Positions 1 through 8,727 of a stretch of DNA of 64,000 nt are shown one piece after another. The stretch's first letter is position 1, and the number at the start of each line of letters is the position of its first letter. The translations under genes and the position numbers were made by a program. The stretch lies in contig NZ_JBGQOG010000004.1 in assembly GCF_052113705.1 (NCBI RefSeq), positions 308,121 through 372,120 on the forward strand, read 5' to 3'. The notes beneath the pieces were generated by a model. It did no database searches, was not told the origin of the DNA, and worked only from the letters and a program-made list of their open reading frames with translations. Source of the DNA: JBGQOG01 sp052113705 (GTDB lineage Bacteria > Pseudomonadota > Alphaproteobacteria > Rhodobacterales > Rhodobacteraceae).

Positions 1-57
1 CTGTTTCAATGGTTTTCAAGAATGCTGGCTTTGCGTGATGTTTCACTTTCGCCGGGG

Positions 58-1581
58 TCAGTGCGGTGCGGTCCCCGTTGCAGTGCGGCGGGCGGCAAGG
101 GCAAAGTACACCACCACAGCCAGCGCCAGAATGATGGCGGCCGATGTCATCAACAAGACAGCATGGGTTTGGGTAAAGGCGGCCTTGCCGGCCGCGATCA
201 GCGCCGCGCTTTGCGCCTCGTTCAACCTTGCGGCAACGATATAGGTGTCGCCGATGGTTTGCGCGGCTTCGGTCGCCAGAGCGGGCGGCAGACCGGCCGG
301 GAGGTCAATCGCGCGGCGGAACATGCCGGACAGGAACACCCCGAACAAGGTGATGCCGAGGCCGGATCCCAACTCGTATCCCGTTGCCTCCAGCGAACCG
401 GCCGCGCCGCCCTTGCTGGCCGGAACCGCGCCCATGATCGCAATTGATGACGCGGTGAGGCCGATGCTCAGCGTCAGGCCCAGCACGGCGAGTGCGCAGG
501 GGACCGGCACACCCGGCGCCTGAAAGTCGCTTTGCGCGAGAAAGACCAGGGCCGCGGCCGCGATCACCAGCGACAGGCTTGCCACCATCCGCAGTCCAAA
601 GCGGTTGGACAGATAGCCTGCGACGGGTCCGCCCACGGCCGCTGCAGCCATGATCGGCACCATGAAGATCCCGGCCTGCAACGGGGTCTTGCCGAGCACG
701 TATTGCAGTTCCTGCGACAGGGTCAGCTCCACCCCCGCCAGCGCGCCGGAGGCGACAATCGCCATGATCAGCCCCGCAAGGATGGCAGGATGCGCCAGCA
801 GCGAAAGATCCAGCATCGGCTCTGGTGACCGCAATTGTTGACGCACAAACAGTGCCAGGACCGCGATGCCGAAGCCGATCGCAAGGGCGGTGACCGCCAA
901 AGGCTGTTTGGCACCGGCGCCGGATTTGATCCCATAAACGACACAGATCATGCCGACGATCAGCAGCAGGGCCTGACCGATCGGCCAGGTGCCGGGGGTG
1001 GTTTGCTCGGCGCGTGGCAAAAGCCGCCAGCAGACCGGCGCCACAACCAGCATGACCGGCACATTGATCAAGAACACCGACCCCCACCAGAAATGCTGCA
1101 GCAGCGCGCCCCCGACCAGAGGGCCAGCAGCGGCACCCGCCGCCCCGACCGTGCCCCACAGACCCAGCGCCATGGCGCGCTCGCCGTCATCCTCAAACGT
1201 CTTGCGGATCAGCCCCAGAACGCAGGGCAGGATCATGGCGCCCCCCAGCGCCAGAAACACGCGCGCCGCGATCAGGGACGCCGCAGTTTGGGCACAGGCG
1301 GCCCAGACCGATGCGCAAGCGAAAATGGCAAGGCCGGTCAACAGGATCCTGCGGTTGCCGACCCGGTCCGACAGCGTGCCCATCGGCACCAGAAGCCCGG
1401 CCATCAGCAAGGGATAGATGTCGATGATCCACAAAACCTCGGTGCCCGACGCATGCAGCGCCTGGGTGAGCGTGGGCAGGGTCACATGCAGAATTGTCAT
1501 GTCCAGCACGACGGGCAGAAAGGCCAGCATGACCGCCACCAGCACGAGCCAGCGTTTCGGATCGGGGGCGCGCGTCGGCAT
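58..1581 (-). CDS. smvA: MFS drug efflux transporter, SmvA-like (DHA2 type)
   Basis: A 507-residue inner-membrane protein of about 14 hydrophobic segments, expected to export cationic drugs or biocides such as quaternary ammonium compounds and methyl viologen using the proton gradient. The N-terminus reads like enteric SmvA: a WIIDIYPLLMAG segment near residue 50, a LSDRVGNRRIL loop after it, and FWWGSVFLINVPV near residue 165. Length matches the family. The ATG start has AGGTGA about 4 bases upstream. It is transcribed away from a TetR-family gene across an 82-base gap holding a palindrome, the usual arrangement of a regulator and its pump. The family call is firm; the substrate is inferred from similarity to SmvA. 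Confidence 0.85.
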   Translation of the reverse strand: MPTRAPDPKRWLVLVAVMLAFLPVVLDMTILHVTLPTLTQALHASGTEVLWIIDIYPLLMAGLLVPMGTLSDRVGNRRILLTGLAIFACASVWAACAQTAASLIAARVFLALGGAMILPCVLGLIRKTFEDDGERAMALGLWGTVGAAGAAAGPLVGGALLQHFWWGSVFLINVPVMLVVAPVCWRLLPRAEQTTPGTWPIGQALLLIVGMICVVYGIKSGAGAKQPLAVTALAIGFGIAVLALFVRQQLRSPEPMLDLSLLAHPAILAGLIMAIVASGALAGVELTLSQELQYVLGKTPLQAGIFMVPIMAAAAVGGPVAGYLSNRFGLRMVASLSLVIAAAALVFLAQSDFQAPGVPVPCALAVLGLTLSIGLTASSIAIMGAVPASKGGAAGSLEATGYELGSGLGITLFGVFLSGMFRRAIDLPAGLPPALATEAAQTIGDTYIVAARLNEAQSAALIAAGKAAFTQTHAVLLMTSAAIILALAVVVYFALAARRTATGTAPH

Positions 1582-1618
1582 GGTTCACCTGAAGAAGCTG
1601 TTGTAGCTGCCGATATAA

Positions 1619-1630
1619 ATACGTACGTAT
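1619..1630. promoter_or_regulatory. Perfect 12-bp palindrome, likely TetR operator
   Basis: ATACGTACGTAT is its own reverse complement and lies in the 82-base gap between the divergent smvA-like and TetR genes, in the only AT-rich stretch of that gap. A palindrome between a TetR regulator and an efflux pump is the expected binding site for autoregulation and pump repression. No binding data are available; this is inferred from position and symmetry. Confidence 0.55.
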
Positions 1631-1663
1631 GGATTGCAATGACGAAGTGAAGGGCAGGGGAAG

Positions 1664-2221
1664 ATGGGCCGCACACCGACAATCAGCCGCGACAGGTTGC
1701 TGGATCTGGCCGAAGAGCTGGTGCGCAGTGGCGGTGGCGCCGCCTTGACCATCGGTGCGCTGGCGCAGGCGGCGGGCATTTCCAAGGGCGGTGTGCAGTA
1801 TGCCTTCGCCAGCAAGGACGCGCTGGTGCGCGGCCTGATCGACCGCTGGACAGATCAGTTCGAGCGCTTGCTGGGCGATCCGCCCGCGGAAGATCCGGTT
1901 GGCTTTGTCCGGCGCTACATCGCCGCGACCCGGGCCTCGCAGCAGGCGATGAATGCCAAAATGGCCGCCCTGCTGGTCAGCTATCTGGAAGATCCCGCGA
2001 ATTTGCAGGAAACGCGCGATTGGTATCGCGGGGTTTTCGGGCGCCTGTCCGGATCCGGCCCTGAGGCCCGGGCCGCACGCGTGGCCTTTCTGGCCGTTGA
2101 GGGACTTTTTCTCATGCGCATCAATGGCATTGACGAAGAGGGGGCCTGGACTGACCTGCTTGACGATGTTGAGGTCGTGCTGCAGCGTTTGACGGCCATG
2201 ACCGTCCCAAAGGGGCAGTAG
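1664..2221 (+). CDS. TetR/AcrR family transcriptional regulator
   Basis: A 185-residue protein with an N-terminal helix-turn-helix: residues 1-50 include RDRLLDLAEELVRSGG, then LTIGALAQAAGISKGGVQYAF, which is the TetR recognition-helix pattern (AGISKGxVxYxF). The C-terminal two thirds are helical and should bind the inducer. It is divergent from the SmvA-like pump and separated from it by a perfect palindrome, so it is probably the local repressor, comparable to SmvR of enterics. The ATG is preceded by an AGGGCAGGGGAAG purine stretch. Family certain; target inferred. Confidence 0.88.
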   Translation: MGRTPTISRDRLLDLAEELVRSGGGAALTIGALAQAAGISKGGVQYAFASKDALVRGLIDRWTDQFERLLGDPPAEDPVGFVRRYIAATRASQQAMNAKMAALLVSYLEDPANLQETRDWYRGVFGRLSGSGPEARAARVAFLAVEGLFLMRINGIDEEGAWTDLLDDVEVVLQRLTAMTVPKGQ

Positions 2222-2691
2222 AGGCCCCAAAGCGCCACATCTTTGGGCGGCGGCTTTGCCGACCTCTCGCGGCGTCAGGGCTGGATCTCCCCGTCCGGGC
2301 GCTCTGTTGGGGATGGGGCGGGGCAATCGCGGCGGCGGTCTGCGGGCCGTCGGCTGTGGCTCATTTCCGCCTCGGTGTCTCACCTGCGCGCTCTCGCGCG
2401 TCCAGCCATCCCGTGACAGCCATCCCGCGACTGGCCAGGCCCGCAGGCCTCATCACCAGCGGGTGGCGGGCAGCTCGGTCGGGCCAGTGTTTGGATCTAG
2501 ACCGACCTGCGATCGCTCTGGCGGCGGTCTGCGCGCAGGCTTCATCCCGCTGGCGCTCCCGCCTGCCGGGCGGAACCTGCGGCCCCTGCGGGCGTTTCGC
2601 CCTGAGAAGGCAGGAAGGGCCGAGTCACGAAGCGCCCGACAAGAAATCAAGTCCCGACAAGAAAGCAGTGCCTGATCGGAAGGAAGAGAAG
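2222..2691. other. 470-base non-coding interval, nothing recognised
   Basis: High-GC stretch between the TetR gene and a secreted-protein gene. Open frames cross it, but none has a ribosome-binding site and recognisable protein together. Near its 3' end a short direct repeat (CCCGACAAGAAA at about 2637 and 2652) lies in frame with the downstream gene. I see no RNA gene or terminator. Confidence 0.5.
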
Positions 2692-3162
2692 ATGAGACAC
2701 AGTCTGATCATCACTGCCCTGGCACTCGTCCCGCTCGGGGCCCGGGCAGATGTCCCCTATCTGGATGACCGCTCCACGCCCGCCGCGGTGGTCCAATCGC
2801 TCTATAATGCGATCAATTCCGGGCAGTATCTTCGCGCCTACAGCTATTTCGATGCTGACAGAATTGGCGATTACCCAAGCTTCAAGGCGGGCTATGATAC
2901 CACGCAGAGCGTTGCACTCCGGCTGGGGGAGCAACGTCAGGACAGCGGCGCGGGGACGACCTATACCCAGCTGCCCGCCGTCATCAAAGCGGTCGAAACC
3001 GACGGCCGGACGCAGGTTTACGCGGGGTGTTACACGCTCTCAGCGGTCAGCCCGTCGATTCAGGATTATCCGCCTTTCGTGCCCATCCGCATCATCGGCG
3101 GCACGCTGGTCCCGACCGATGCGCCGTTCGAGGCAGCTGTGGGAAAATGCCCGGCCCCCTAG
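2692..3162 (+). CDS. Small secreted protein of unknown function
   Basis: A 156-residue protein with a clear Sec signal peptide (MRHSLIITALALVPLGARA, cleavage likely before DVPYLDD) and no other membrane segment, so it should be periplasmic. The mature part starts with a helix (TPAAVVQSLYNAINSGQYLRA) typical of small alpha+beta NTF2-like folds, but I cannot name a family. Two cysteines (YAGCYTL and GKCPAP) could form a disulfide. The start was chosen because GGAAGGAAGAGAAG lies just upstream and the signal peptide begins there. The frame stays open upstream to 2356, with a PDKK-type repeat in it, so a longer form is possible but unlikely. Confidence 0.7.
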   Translation: MRHSLIITALALVPLGARADVPYLDDRSTPAAVVQSLYNAINSGQYLRAYSYFDADRIGDYPSFKAGYDTTQSVALRLGEQRQDSGAGTTYTQLPAVIKAVETDGRTQVYAGCYTLSAVSPSIQDYPPFVPIRIIGGTLVPTDAPFEAAVGKCPAP

Positions 3163-3390
3163 CGCGAGGCCGCTGCGCCCGTCAGGGCAGGGCGGGCCGC
3201 TGTCTCCGCTGTCGGCGGTGGGCGTGGCGCCCCTCGGGGTCTGGTCCGAAAAACGCCGGGCCGGGGTTGCGTCATTGCATTGCTTTGGCCGGTGCCAACG
3301 GCGCGGCCGTGCCGCTGACTCCGACTACGGCTAACTCCGATTACGGACGGCCCCCCGCGTTGGCGCCCTGCGAAGCGCCCGTGCGGGCGT

Positions 3391-5349
3391 TCAGACGTCC
3401 AGCTCTTCCACGAATTGCGCATTCTCGGTGATGTACTGAAACCGCAATTCAGGCTTTTTCCCCATCAGCCGCTCGACCAGATCGCCGGTTTCGCCCGGCG
3501 CATCCTCGTCAATCGTCACCCGGATCAGCTTGCGCGTCTCGGGGTTCATCGTGGTGTCTTTCAGGTCCTTGGCATCCATCTCGCCCAGCCCTTTAAACCG
3601 CTGCACGTCGATTTTACCCTTGCCGCCCAGGCCCTTGGCCAGCCACAGCTCTTTCTCGGCATCATCGGCCACATAAAGCCGTTTCGCCCCCTGCGTCAGC
3701 CGGTAGAGCGGCGGGCAGGCGAGGTAGAGGTGCCCCTTGTCGATCAGCGGCCGCATCTGGGTGAAGAAAAACGTCATCAACAGGCTGGCGATATGCGCGC
3801 CGTCAACATCAGCATCGGTCATGATGATGATCTTGTCATAGCGCAGGTCTTCGACGTTGAACTTGGTGCCCATGCCGACGCCCAAAGCCTCGCAGATGTC
3901 GCGGATCTCGGAGTTGTCGTTCAGCTTGTTCGACGCGGCGCCCAGCACGTTCAGGATCTTGCCCTTCAAGGGCAGCAAAGCCTGCGTCTCGCGCGAGCGC
4001 GCGCCCTTGGCCGAACCGCCCGCCGAATCGCCCTCCACGATGAAGAGCTCAGTATTCTCGCGGTTCTTCGCGGTGCAATCGGTCAGTTTCCCCGGCAGCC
4101 GCAGCTTTTTGGTCGCCGATTTCCGCTGGGTTTCCTTTTCCTGCCGCCGCTTCAGCCGCTCTTCGGCGCGCAGCACCAGAAAATCAAGGATCGCCCCGGC
4201 GGATTTGGTATCCGCCGCCAGCCAGTTGTCGAAATGGTCGCGCACGGCGTTTTCCACCAAACGCGCGGCCTCCACCGTGGCCAGCCGGTCCTTGGTCTGG
4301 CCCACAAATTCCGGCTCGCGGATGAAACAGGACACCAGCGCGCAGCCCCCCGTGGTCAGATCCTCGCGGGTGATCTGCTCGGCCTTGCGGTTCTTGACGA
4401 GATCGCCGTAAGCCCGCACGCCTTTCAGGATGGCGGCCCAAAAGCCTGCCTCATGCGTGCCACCCTCGGGCGTGGGCACGGTGTTACAATAGCTTTGGGT
4501 GAAACCGTCGCGCACCGGCGTCCAGTTGACCGCCCATTCGACACTGCCCGGCACGCCGAACTTTTCCTGAAAGCCGACTTTGCCCGCAAAGGGACGGTCG
4601 GCATAGGTCATCGACTTGCCAAGGGACTCGGTCAGGTAATCGGCCAGACCGCCAGGGAAGTGGAACACCGCCTCCATCGGGGTTTCGCCATCATTGATCG
4701 CGGTTTTCCAGCGGATCTCGACACCCGAGAAGAGATAGGCCTTCGAGCGGACCATCTTCATCATCCGGGCGGGTTTGAACCGGTGATGGCCAAAGATCTG
4801 CTCATCGGGGTGAAAGCTGACCTGCGTGCCACGCCGGTTCGGGGCGGCGCCGATCTTTTCCACCGGCCCCTGCGGGATGCCGCGCGAAAAACTCTGCTGG
4901 AACAACTCTTTGTTCCGCGCAACCTGCACCACCATGCTGTCGGACAGAGCGTTCACCACCGAGGCACCCACCCCATGCAGACCGCCAGAGGTCTGATAGG
5001 CATCGCCCGAGAATTTGCCGCCCGCATGCAGGGTGCACAGGATCACCTCCAGCGCGGATTTGCCGGGGAATTTCGGATGCGGATCAATCGGAATCCCGCG
5101 GCCATTGTCGCGCACGATCACCGTGTAATCTTCGCACAGCTCCACCTCGATCCGCGTGGCATGGCCCGCCACCGCCTCGTCCATCGAGTTGTCGAGAATC
5201 TCGGCCACCAGGTGATGCAGCGCCCGCTCATCGGTGCCGCCGATATACATGCCGGGGCGTTTGCGAACCGGTTCCAGCCCTTCCAGCACCTCGATCGACG
5301 AAGCGTCGTAGGTGTGTTCAGTTGCGCCGGAAAGAAGGTCTTCTGCCAT
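3391..5349 (-). CDS. parE: DNA topoisomerase IV subunit B
   Basis: The 652-residue ATPase subunit of topoisomerase IV, which works with ParC to separate daughter chromosomes and relax positive supercoils. A GHKL ATPase domain comes first (EILDNSMDEA near residue 55, then RDNGRGIPID and GGLHGVGASVVNALS), followed by a transducer domain and a C-terminal TOPRIM domain (FIVEGDSAGGSAKGARS; TDADVDGAHIASLLMTF) ending in QRFKGLGEMD. The size and the ParE-like ending favour ParE over GyrB, which usually carries a large insert in this region of proteobacteria. I chose the ATG at 5349 because AGGTGAGACCG precedes it and MAEDLLSG fits the family; the open frame runs 43 codons further. Confidence 0.93.
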   Translation of the reverse strand: MAEDLLSGATEHTYDASSIEVLEGLEPVRKRPGMYIGGTDERALHHLVAEILDNSMDEAVAGHATRIEVELCEDYTVIVRDNGRGIPIDPHPKFPGKSALEVILCTLHAGGKFSGDAYQTSGGLHGVGASVVNALSDSMVVQVARNKELFQQSFSRGIPQGPVEKIGAAPNRRGTQVSFHPDEQIFGHHRFKPARMMKMVRSKAYLFSGVEIRWKTAINDGETPMEAVFHFPGGLADYLTESLGKSMTYADRPFAGKVGFQEKFGVPGSVEWAVNWTPVRDGFTQSYCNTVPTPEGGTHEAGFWAAILKGVRAYGDLVKNRKAEQITREDLTTGGCALVSCFIREPEFVGQTKDRLATVEAARLVENAVRDHFDNWLAADTKSAGAILDFLVLRAEERLKRRQEKETQRKSATKKLRLPGKLTDCTAKNRENTELFIVEGDSAGGSAKGARSRETQALLPLKGKILNVLGAASNKLNDNSEIRDICEALGVGMGTKFNVEDLRYDKIIIMTDADVDGAHIASLLMTFFFTQMRPLIDKGHLYLACPPLYRLTQGAKRLYVADDAEKELWLAKGLGGKGKIDVQRFKGLGEMDAKDLKDTTMNPETRKLIRVTIDEDAPGETGDLVERLMGKKPELRFQYITENAQFVEELDV

Positions 5350-5447
5350 CGGTCTCACCTGTTCATGGGTCAGCCACAGGATTAGACCATGCCGGGCAGG
5401 CGGCGCAAGGCGAAGGGGGCAGGGCCGGTGCCGCACCCCCCGCGCGA

Positions 5448-6107
5448 TCAGACGGGTTCGGCCTCGCGCGCGGCCCACATCTGTTGGAAGGCGGGGCGGG
5501 ATTGTTGGGTTTTCAGCCAGCCAAACAGGGTGGGGAATTCCTCGGCCAGCGGGCTATGTGCTTGGGAATAGCGCAGAACTTCCGCCATATTGATGTCTGC
5601 CACGCTAAAGCGGCCGCCCACCAGATAGGGGTGCGTGGCCAGATAGGTTTCCAGCACCGCATAGGGACGGCGCAGGGCCGCCACATGCCGTTGCAGTTCG
5701 GCTGCACCTTCGGGCGTTTCGGCGCGTTTCTGACCATAGAGGCCCTGAATGGCCAGCGACGCCGCCTCGATCGAGCTTTGCGCAAAGAGCGTCCATTGCT
5801 CCATCAGCGCCGATTCGTTCAGATCCTGCGGCCCGAGCGCACCGCCGTATTTGCGCGCCAGATGCAGGTTGATGACGAGGGATTCGGTCAGCAGCAGCCC
5901 TTCATCCTCCAGCACCGGGATTGCCCCGGCCGGTGACAGCGCCAGAAACGCCGCTGAACGCGTGTTCAGCGGCGCATCCGCCGCCTGCGGATCGGCAAGG
6001 CGGTAGGCCTGCAACACCGGCACCAGTTCGAGCACCAGGCCGATTTCATGTGCCAGCCAGAAATTGCGCGTGGCGCGGCTGCGGTAGGATCCGTAAAGCT
6101 TGGGCAT
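5448..6107 (-). CDS. Glutathione S-transferase family protein
   Basis: A 219-residue cytosolic protein with an N-terminal thioredoxin-like domain (MPKLYGSYRSRATRNFWLA; the cis-Pro and gamma-glutamyl site SPAGAIPVLEDEGLLLTES near residue 65) and an all-helical C-terminal domain containing LVGGRFSVADINMAEVLRY, the GST N-capping box region. It should conjugate or reduce electrophiles with glutathione; the class and substrate cannot be told. The conserved start lies 71 codons inside a longer open frame. It is divergent from a MATE exporter across a 280-base gap, which suggests a detoxification pairing but does not prove one. Confidence 0.85.
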   Translation of the reverse strand: MPKLYGSYRSRATRNFWLAHEIGLVLELVPVLQAYRLADPQAADAPLNTRSAAFLALSPAGAIPVLEDEGLLLTESLVINLHLARKYGGALGPQDLNESALMEQWTLFAQSSIEAASLAIQGLYGQKRAETPEGAAELQRHVAALRRPYAVLETYLATHPYLVGGRFSVADINMAEVLRYSQAHSPLAEEFPTLFGWLKTQQSRPAFQQMWAAREAEPV

Positions 6108-6258
6108 ACTGTCCTCATCATGTGGCAGGAAACCCCGCACACCTTCGCGCCGGGGCACCGCGCCGGGGCGAAAGCGGGGCGCGGGGTTACGGCACTCTGG
6201 CCGGGTGCTGGCCGAAAGAAAAGAGGCTCTGCGTCGCGATGTGACCCCGCAGCAGGGG

Positions 6259-6271
6259 CCATATTGTATGG
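6259..6271. promoter_or_regulatory. 13-bp palindrome in the gst/MATE divergent promoter region
   Basis: CCATA-TTG-TATGG is a perfect inverted repeat in the 280-base gap between the divergent glutathione S-transferase and MATE genes. It sits in the most AT-rich part of the gap and could be an operator or part of a promoter. The rest of the gap is GC-rich and shows nothing else. Weak evidence, based on symmetry and place only. Confidence 0.3.
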
Positions 6272-6387
6272 GGTACACGCGTTCCGGCGCTGAAAACGCG
6301 GCGAGAGCGGGCGCCGGCACCCGAATCCGCCGGGGGGCCGTCGCGGCAGCGCTTGCCGGGTCATTCGCGCGCAGGTAGTGCTAGGGC

Positions 6388-7776
6388 ATGAACATGTCCT
6401 CAACCCCCCTGATTTCCCCGCAGCCCGCGATGACGCGCCTGCAGCATATGCGCGCGCTTTTGGTGCTGGGCCTGCCGCTGGTTGGCAGCCATCTGGCGCA
6501 AATGGCGCTGCATGTCACCGATACGGTAATGCTCGGCCGCTATGGCGTCAATGAGCTGGCCGCCGTGGTGCTGGGGGCGGGCCTGTTCTTCGTGGTCTTC
6601 ATCCTCGGCTCGGGCTTTGGCATCGGGGTGATGGGGGTGGTCGCGGGGGCGCTCGGCTCGGGCGATGAGACGCAGGTGCGGCGCGCGACCCGGATGGGGC
6701 TCTGGCTCTCGATCCTCTATGGCGTGCTGGTGTTCCCGGTGATGTGGTTCGCCGGGCCGGTATTCCGCACCCTCGGGCAAGAGGCGGTGGTGGCGCAGCT
6801 GGCGCAGGATTACCTGCGGATTGCGGGCCTTGGCATGGTGCCCGCGCTGGTGATCATGGTGCTGAAAAGCCATCTGGCGGCGAATGAGCGCACGCAGGTG
6901 GTGTTTTGGGTCACGCTGGCGGCGGTGGGGTTGAACATCGCGCTGAACTGGCTGCTGATTTTCGGCAATTGGGGGATGCCTGAGCTCGGCGTGCGCGGCG
7001 CGGCTTTGGCCTCCTTTGCGGTGCAGATGTTCAGTGCGCTGGCCTTGGCGGGCTATGCGGCCTGGGTGCCCGCCTTGCGGCATTTCAACCTCTTCCAGCG
7101 GTTCTGGCGCCCCGATTGGCAGGCTTTCGGGCAGATCTTCCGCCTCGGTTGGCCGATTGGCCTGACCGGTCTGGCGGAAGGGGGCCTCTTTCAGGCTTCG
7201 GCGCTGATGATGGGCTGGCTGGGCACCATGCAACTGGCCGCGCATGGCATCGCGCTCGAGATAACCGCGTTGGCCTTCATGATCCATCTCGGGCTCTCCA
7301 ATGCGGCCACCGTGCGGGCGGGCCGGGCCGATGGCGCGGGCGATCTGCAACGGCTGCGCGACGGGGCGGCGATGGCGATCCTGCTGTCGCTCCTGATCGT
7401 GGCGCTGGTGATCGTGCTGTTCTTTGCCATCCCCGAAGCGCTGGTGGGTCTGTTCCTCGACCCCGCCGAGCCGCAGGCCCCCGAGATCATCGCCTTTGGC
7501 GCGCGGCTGTTGGCCGTGGCGGCGCTGTTCCAGCTCTTTGATGCGATGCAGGCAATGGCGCTGGGCCTGCTGCGCGGGGTGCAGGACACCCGCGTGCCGA
7601 TGTGGCTGGCAGGGCTCAGCTATTGGGTCATCGGCATCCCGGCCAGCTATCTTCTGGCGTTTCCGCTGGGCTTTGGCGGGCTGGGCCTCTGGCTGGGCCT
7701 GTCGATCGGTCTGGCGATGGCCTCGGTTCTGCTGATGCTGCGCTTCTGGCGGGGCCTTGCACGGCGTGCGGCCTGA
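6388..7776 (+). CDS. MATE family multidrug efflux protein
   Basis: A 462-residue inner-membrane protein with about 12 hydrophobic helices and the internal two-fold repeat of MATE transporters. Family marks include LVLGLPLVGSHLAQMALHVTDTVMLGRYG at the N-terminus and WLLIFGNWGMPELGVRGAALAS near residue 190, matching the NorM type. It should export cationic toxins using sodium ions or protons. The ATG at 6388 has no strong ribosome-binding site; in-frame ATGs at 6394 and 6430 are alternatives, the latter beginning MTRLQHMRALL. It ends 18 bases before the convergent ghrA stop. Confidence 0.88.
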   Translation: MNMSSTPLISPQPAMTRLQHMRALLVLGLPLVGSHLAQMALHVTDTVMLGRYGVNELAAVVLGAGLFFVVFILGSGFGIGVMGVVAGALGSGDETQVRRATRMGLWLSILYGVLVFPVMWFAGPVFRTLGQEAVVAQLAQDYLRIAGLGMVPALVIMVLKSHLAANERTQVVFWVTLAAVGLNIALNWLLIFGNWGMPELGVRGAALASFAVQMFSALALAGYAAWVPALRHFNLFQRFWRPDWQAFGQIFRLGWPIGLTGLAEGGLFQASALMMGWLGTMQLAAHGIALEITALAFMIHLGLSNAATVRAGRADGAGDLQRLRDGAAMAILLSLLIVALVIVLFFAIPEALVGLFLDPAEPQAPEIIAFGARLLAVAALFQLFDAMQAMALGLLRGVQDTRVPMWLAGLSYWVIGIPASYLLAFPLGFGGLGLWLGLSIGLAMASVLLMLRFWRGLARRAA

Positions 7777-7794
7777 ACGAACGCGCCGCGCGGC

Positions 7795-8727
7795 TTAATA
7801 GCCGCGCGTGCGGTCCACCAGATAGAGGAAAGGCAGCCCCGCCTCACCGCGGCGGATGTTCTCCACCACCACCGCGGCGGCAGAGCCGGGGCGGGTGGCG
7901 GCGGCGATATGCGGGGTCACGGTGACGCGGGGATGCGCCCAATAGGGGTGGCCCGCGGGCAAAGGCTCGGTGCGGAACACATCCAGCGTCGCCTGACCCA
8001 CCTGACCGCTGTCCAGCGCGGCCAAGAGCGCGTCATCATCGATCAGCGTACCGCGACCCGGGTTCAGGATCACCGCCCCGCGCGGCAAAAGCGCCAGCGT
8101 TTCGGCATTCAACAGATTGCTGGTATCGGGGGTGTTCGGCAGCAAGGTCACCAGAATCCCGGCGGTGGACAGTGCCTGCCGCAACCCCTCCGCGCCGGAA
8201 ACACAGGTGATACCGGGCAGGGATTTGGGGCTCCGGCTCCAGCCCGTCACCGCAAAATTCAGCTGCGCCAGCGCTTGCGCGCAGGCCGCACCCAGTTCGC
8301 CGAGGCCGAGCACGGTGACCTGCCGGTCCCGCGCCAAAGGCGGGGTCAGCTCGGGCCGCCAGACGCCATCCTGCGCGGCCAGTTGCGCGTCCAGCCCCAG
8401 ATGATGGCGCAGCACATGGCCGGTGACCCATTCCACCATCCCCTCGGCCAGCCCCTGATCCACCATCCGGCACAGGGGCTGCGTCAGCGTGGCATTGCCC
8501 ACGATCCGCTCCACCCCGGCCCAGAGGCTGAGCACCGCTTTGGCACGGGTGAAGGGGGTGAAATCCTGCAGCGGGCTGCCCGGCGCATAGATGATGTAAT
8601 CCACCTCCGCCGGATCGGTATCGTCGCCTGCAAAGCGCGCCGCAATCCCGGCCTGTGCCAGGCTGCGAGTCAGCGGCCCCTCATAGTCGGACCAGTTTGG
8701 GGCGGCGAAAAGCAGGGTCAGCATCAT
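7795..8727 (-). CDS. ghrA: Glyoxylate/hydroxypyruvate reductase A
   Basis: A 310-residue NAD(P)H-dependent D-2-hydroxyacid dehydrogenase, expected to reduce glyoxylate to glycolate and hydroxypyruvate to glycerate in the cytosol. It has a Rossmann motif VTVLGLGELGAACAQAL near residue 137, LLPNTPDTSNLLN, the active-site Arg in NPGRGTLIDDDALL, a catalytic Glu in FRTEPLPAGHPYW and His in VTVTPHIAA. The short N-terminal domain and PYWAHPRVTVTPHIAA ending are typical of GhrA. Its ATG abuts the rodA stop codon with no gap, so it probably forms the last gene of the mre-mrdA-rodA transcript although its function is unrelated to cell shape. Confidence 0.88.
   Translation of the reverse strand: MMLTLLFAAPNWSDYEGPLTRSLAQAGIAARFAGDDTDPAEVDYIIYAPGSPLQDFTPFTRAKAVLSLWAGVERIVGNATLTQPLCRMVDQGLAEGMVEWVTGHVLRHHLGLDAQLAAQDGVWRPELTPPLARDRQVTVLGLGELGAACAQALAQLNFAVTGWSRSPKSLPGITCVSGAEGLRQALSTAGILVTLLPNTPDTSNLLNAETLALLPRGAVILNPGRGTLIDDDALLAALDSGQVGQATLDVFRTEPLPAGHPYWAHPRVTVTPHIAAATRPGSAAAVVVENIRRGEAGLPFLYLVDRTRGY

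Noticed and set aside
3415..5385. A 656-codon plus-strand frame opposite parE
   Set aside because: Antisense shadow of a conserved gene; composition is His/Arg/Gln-rich and no family fits.
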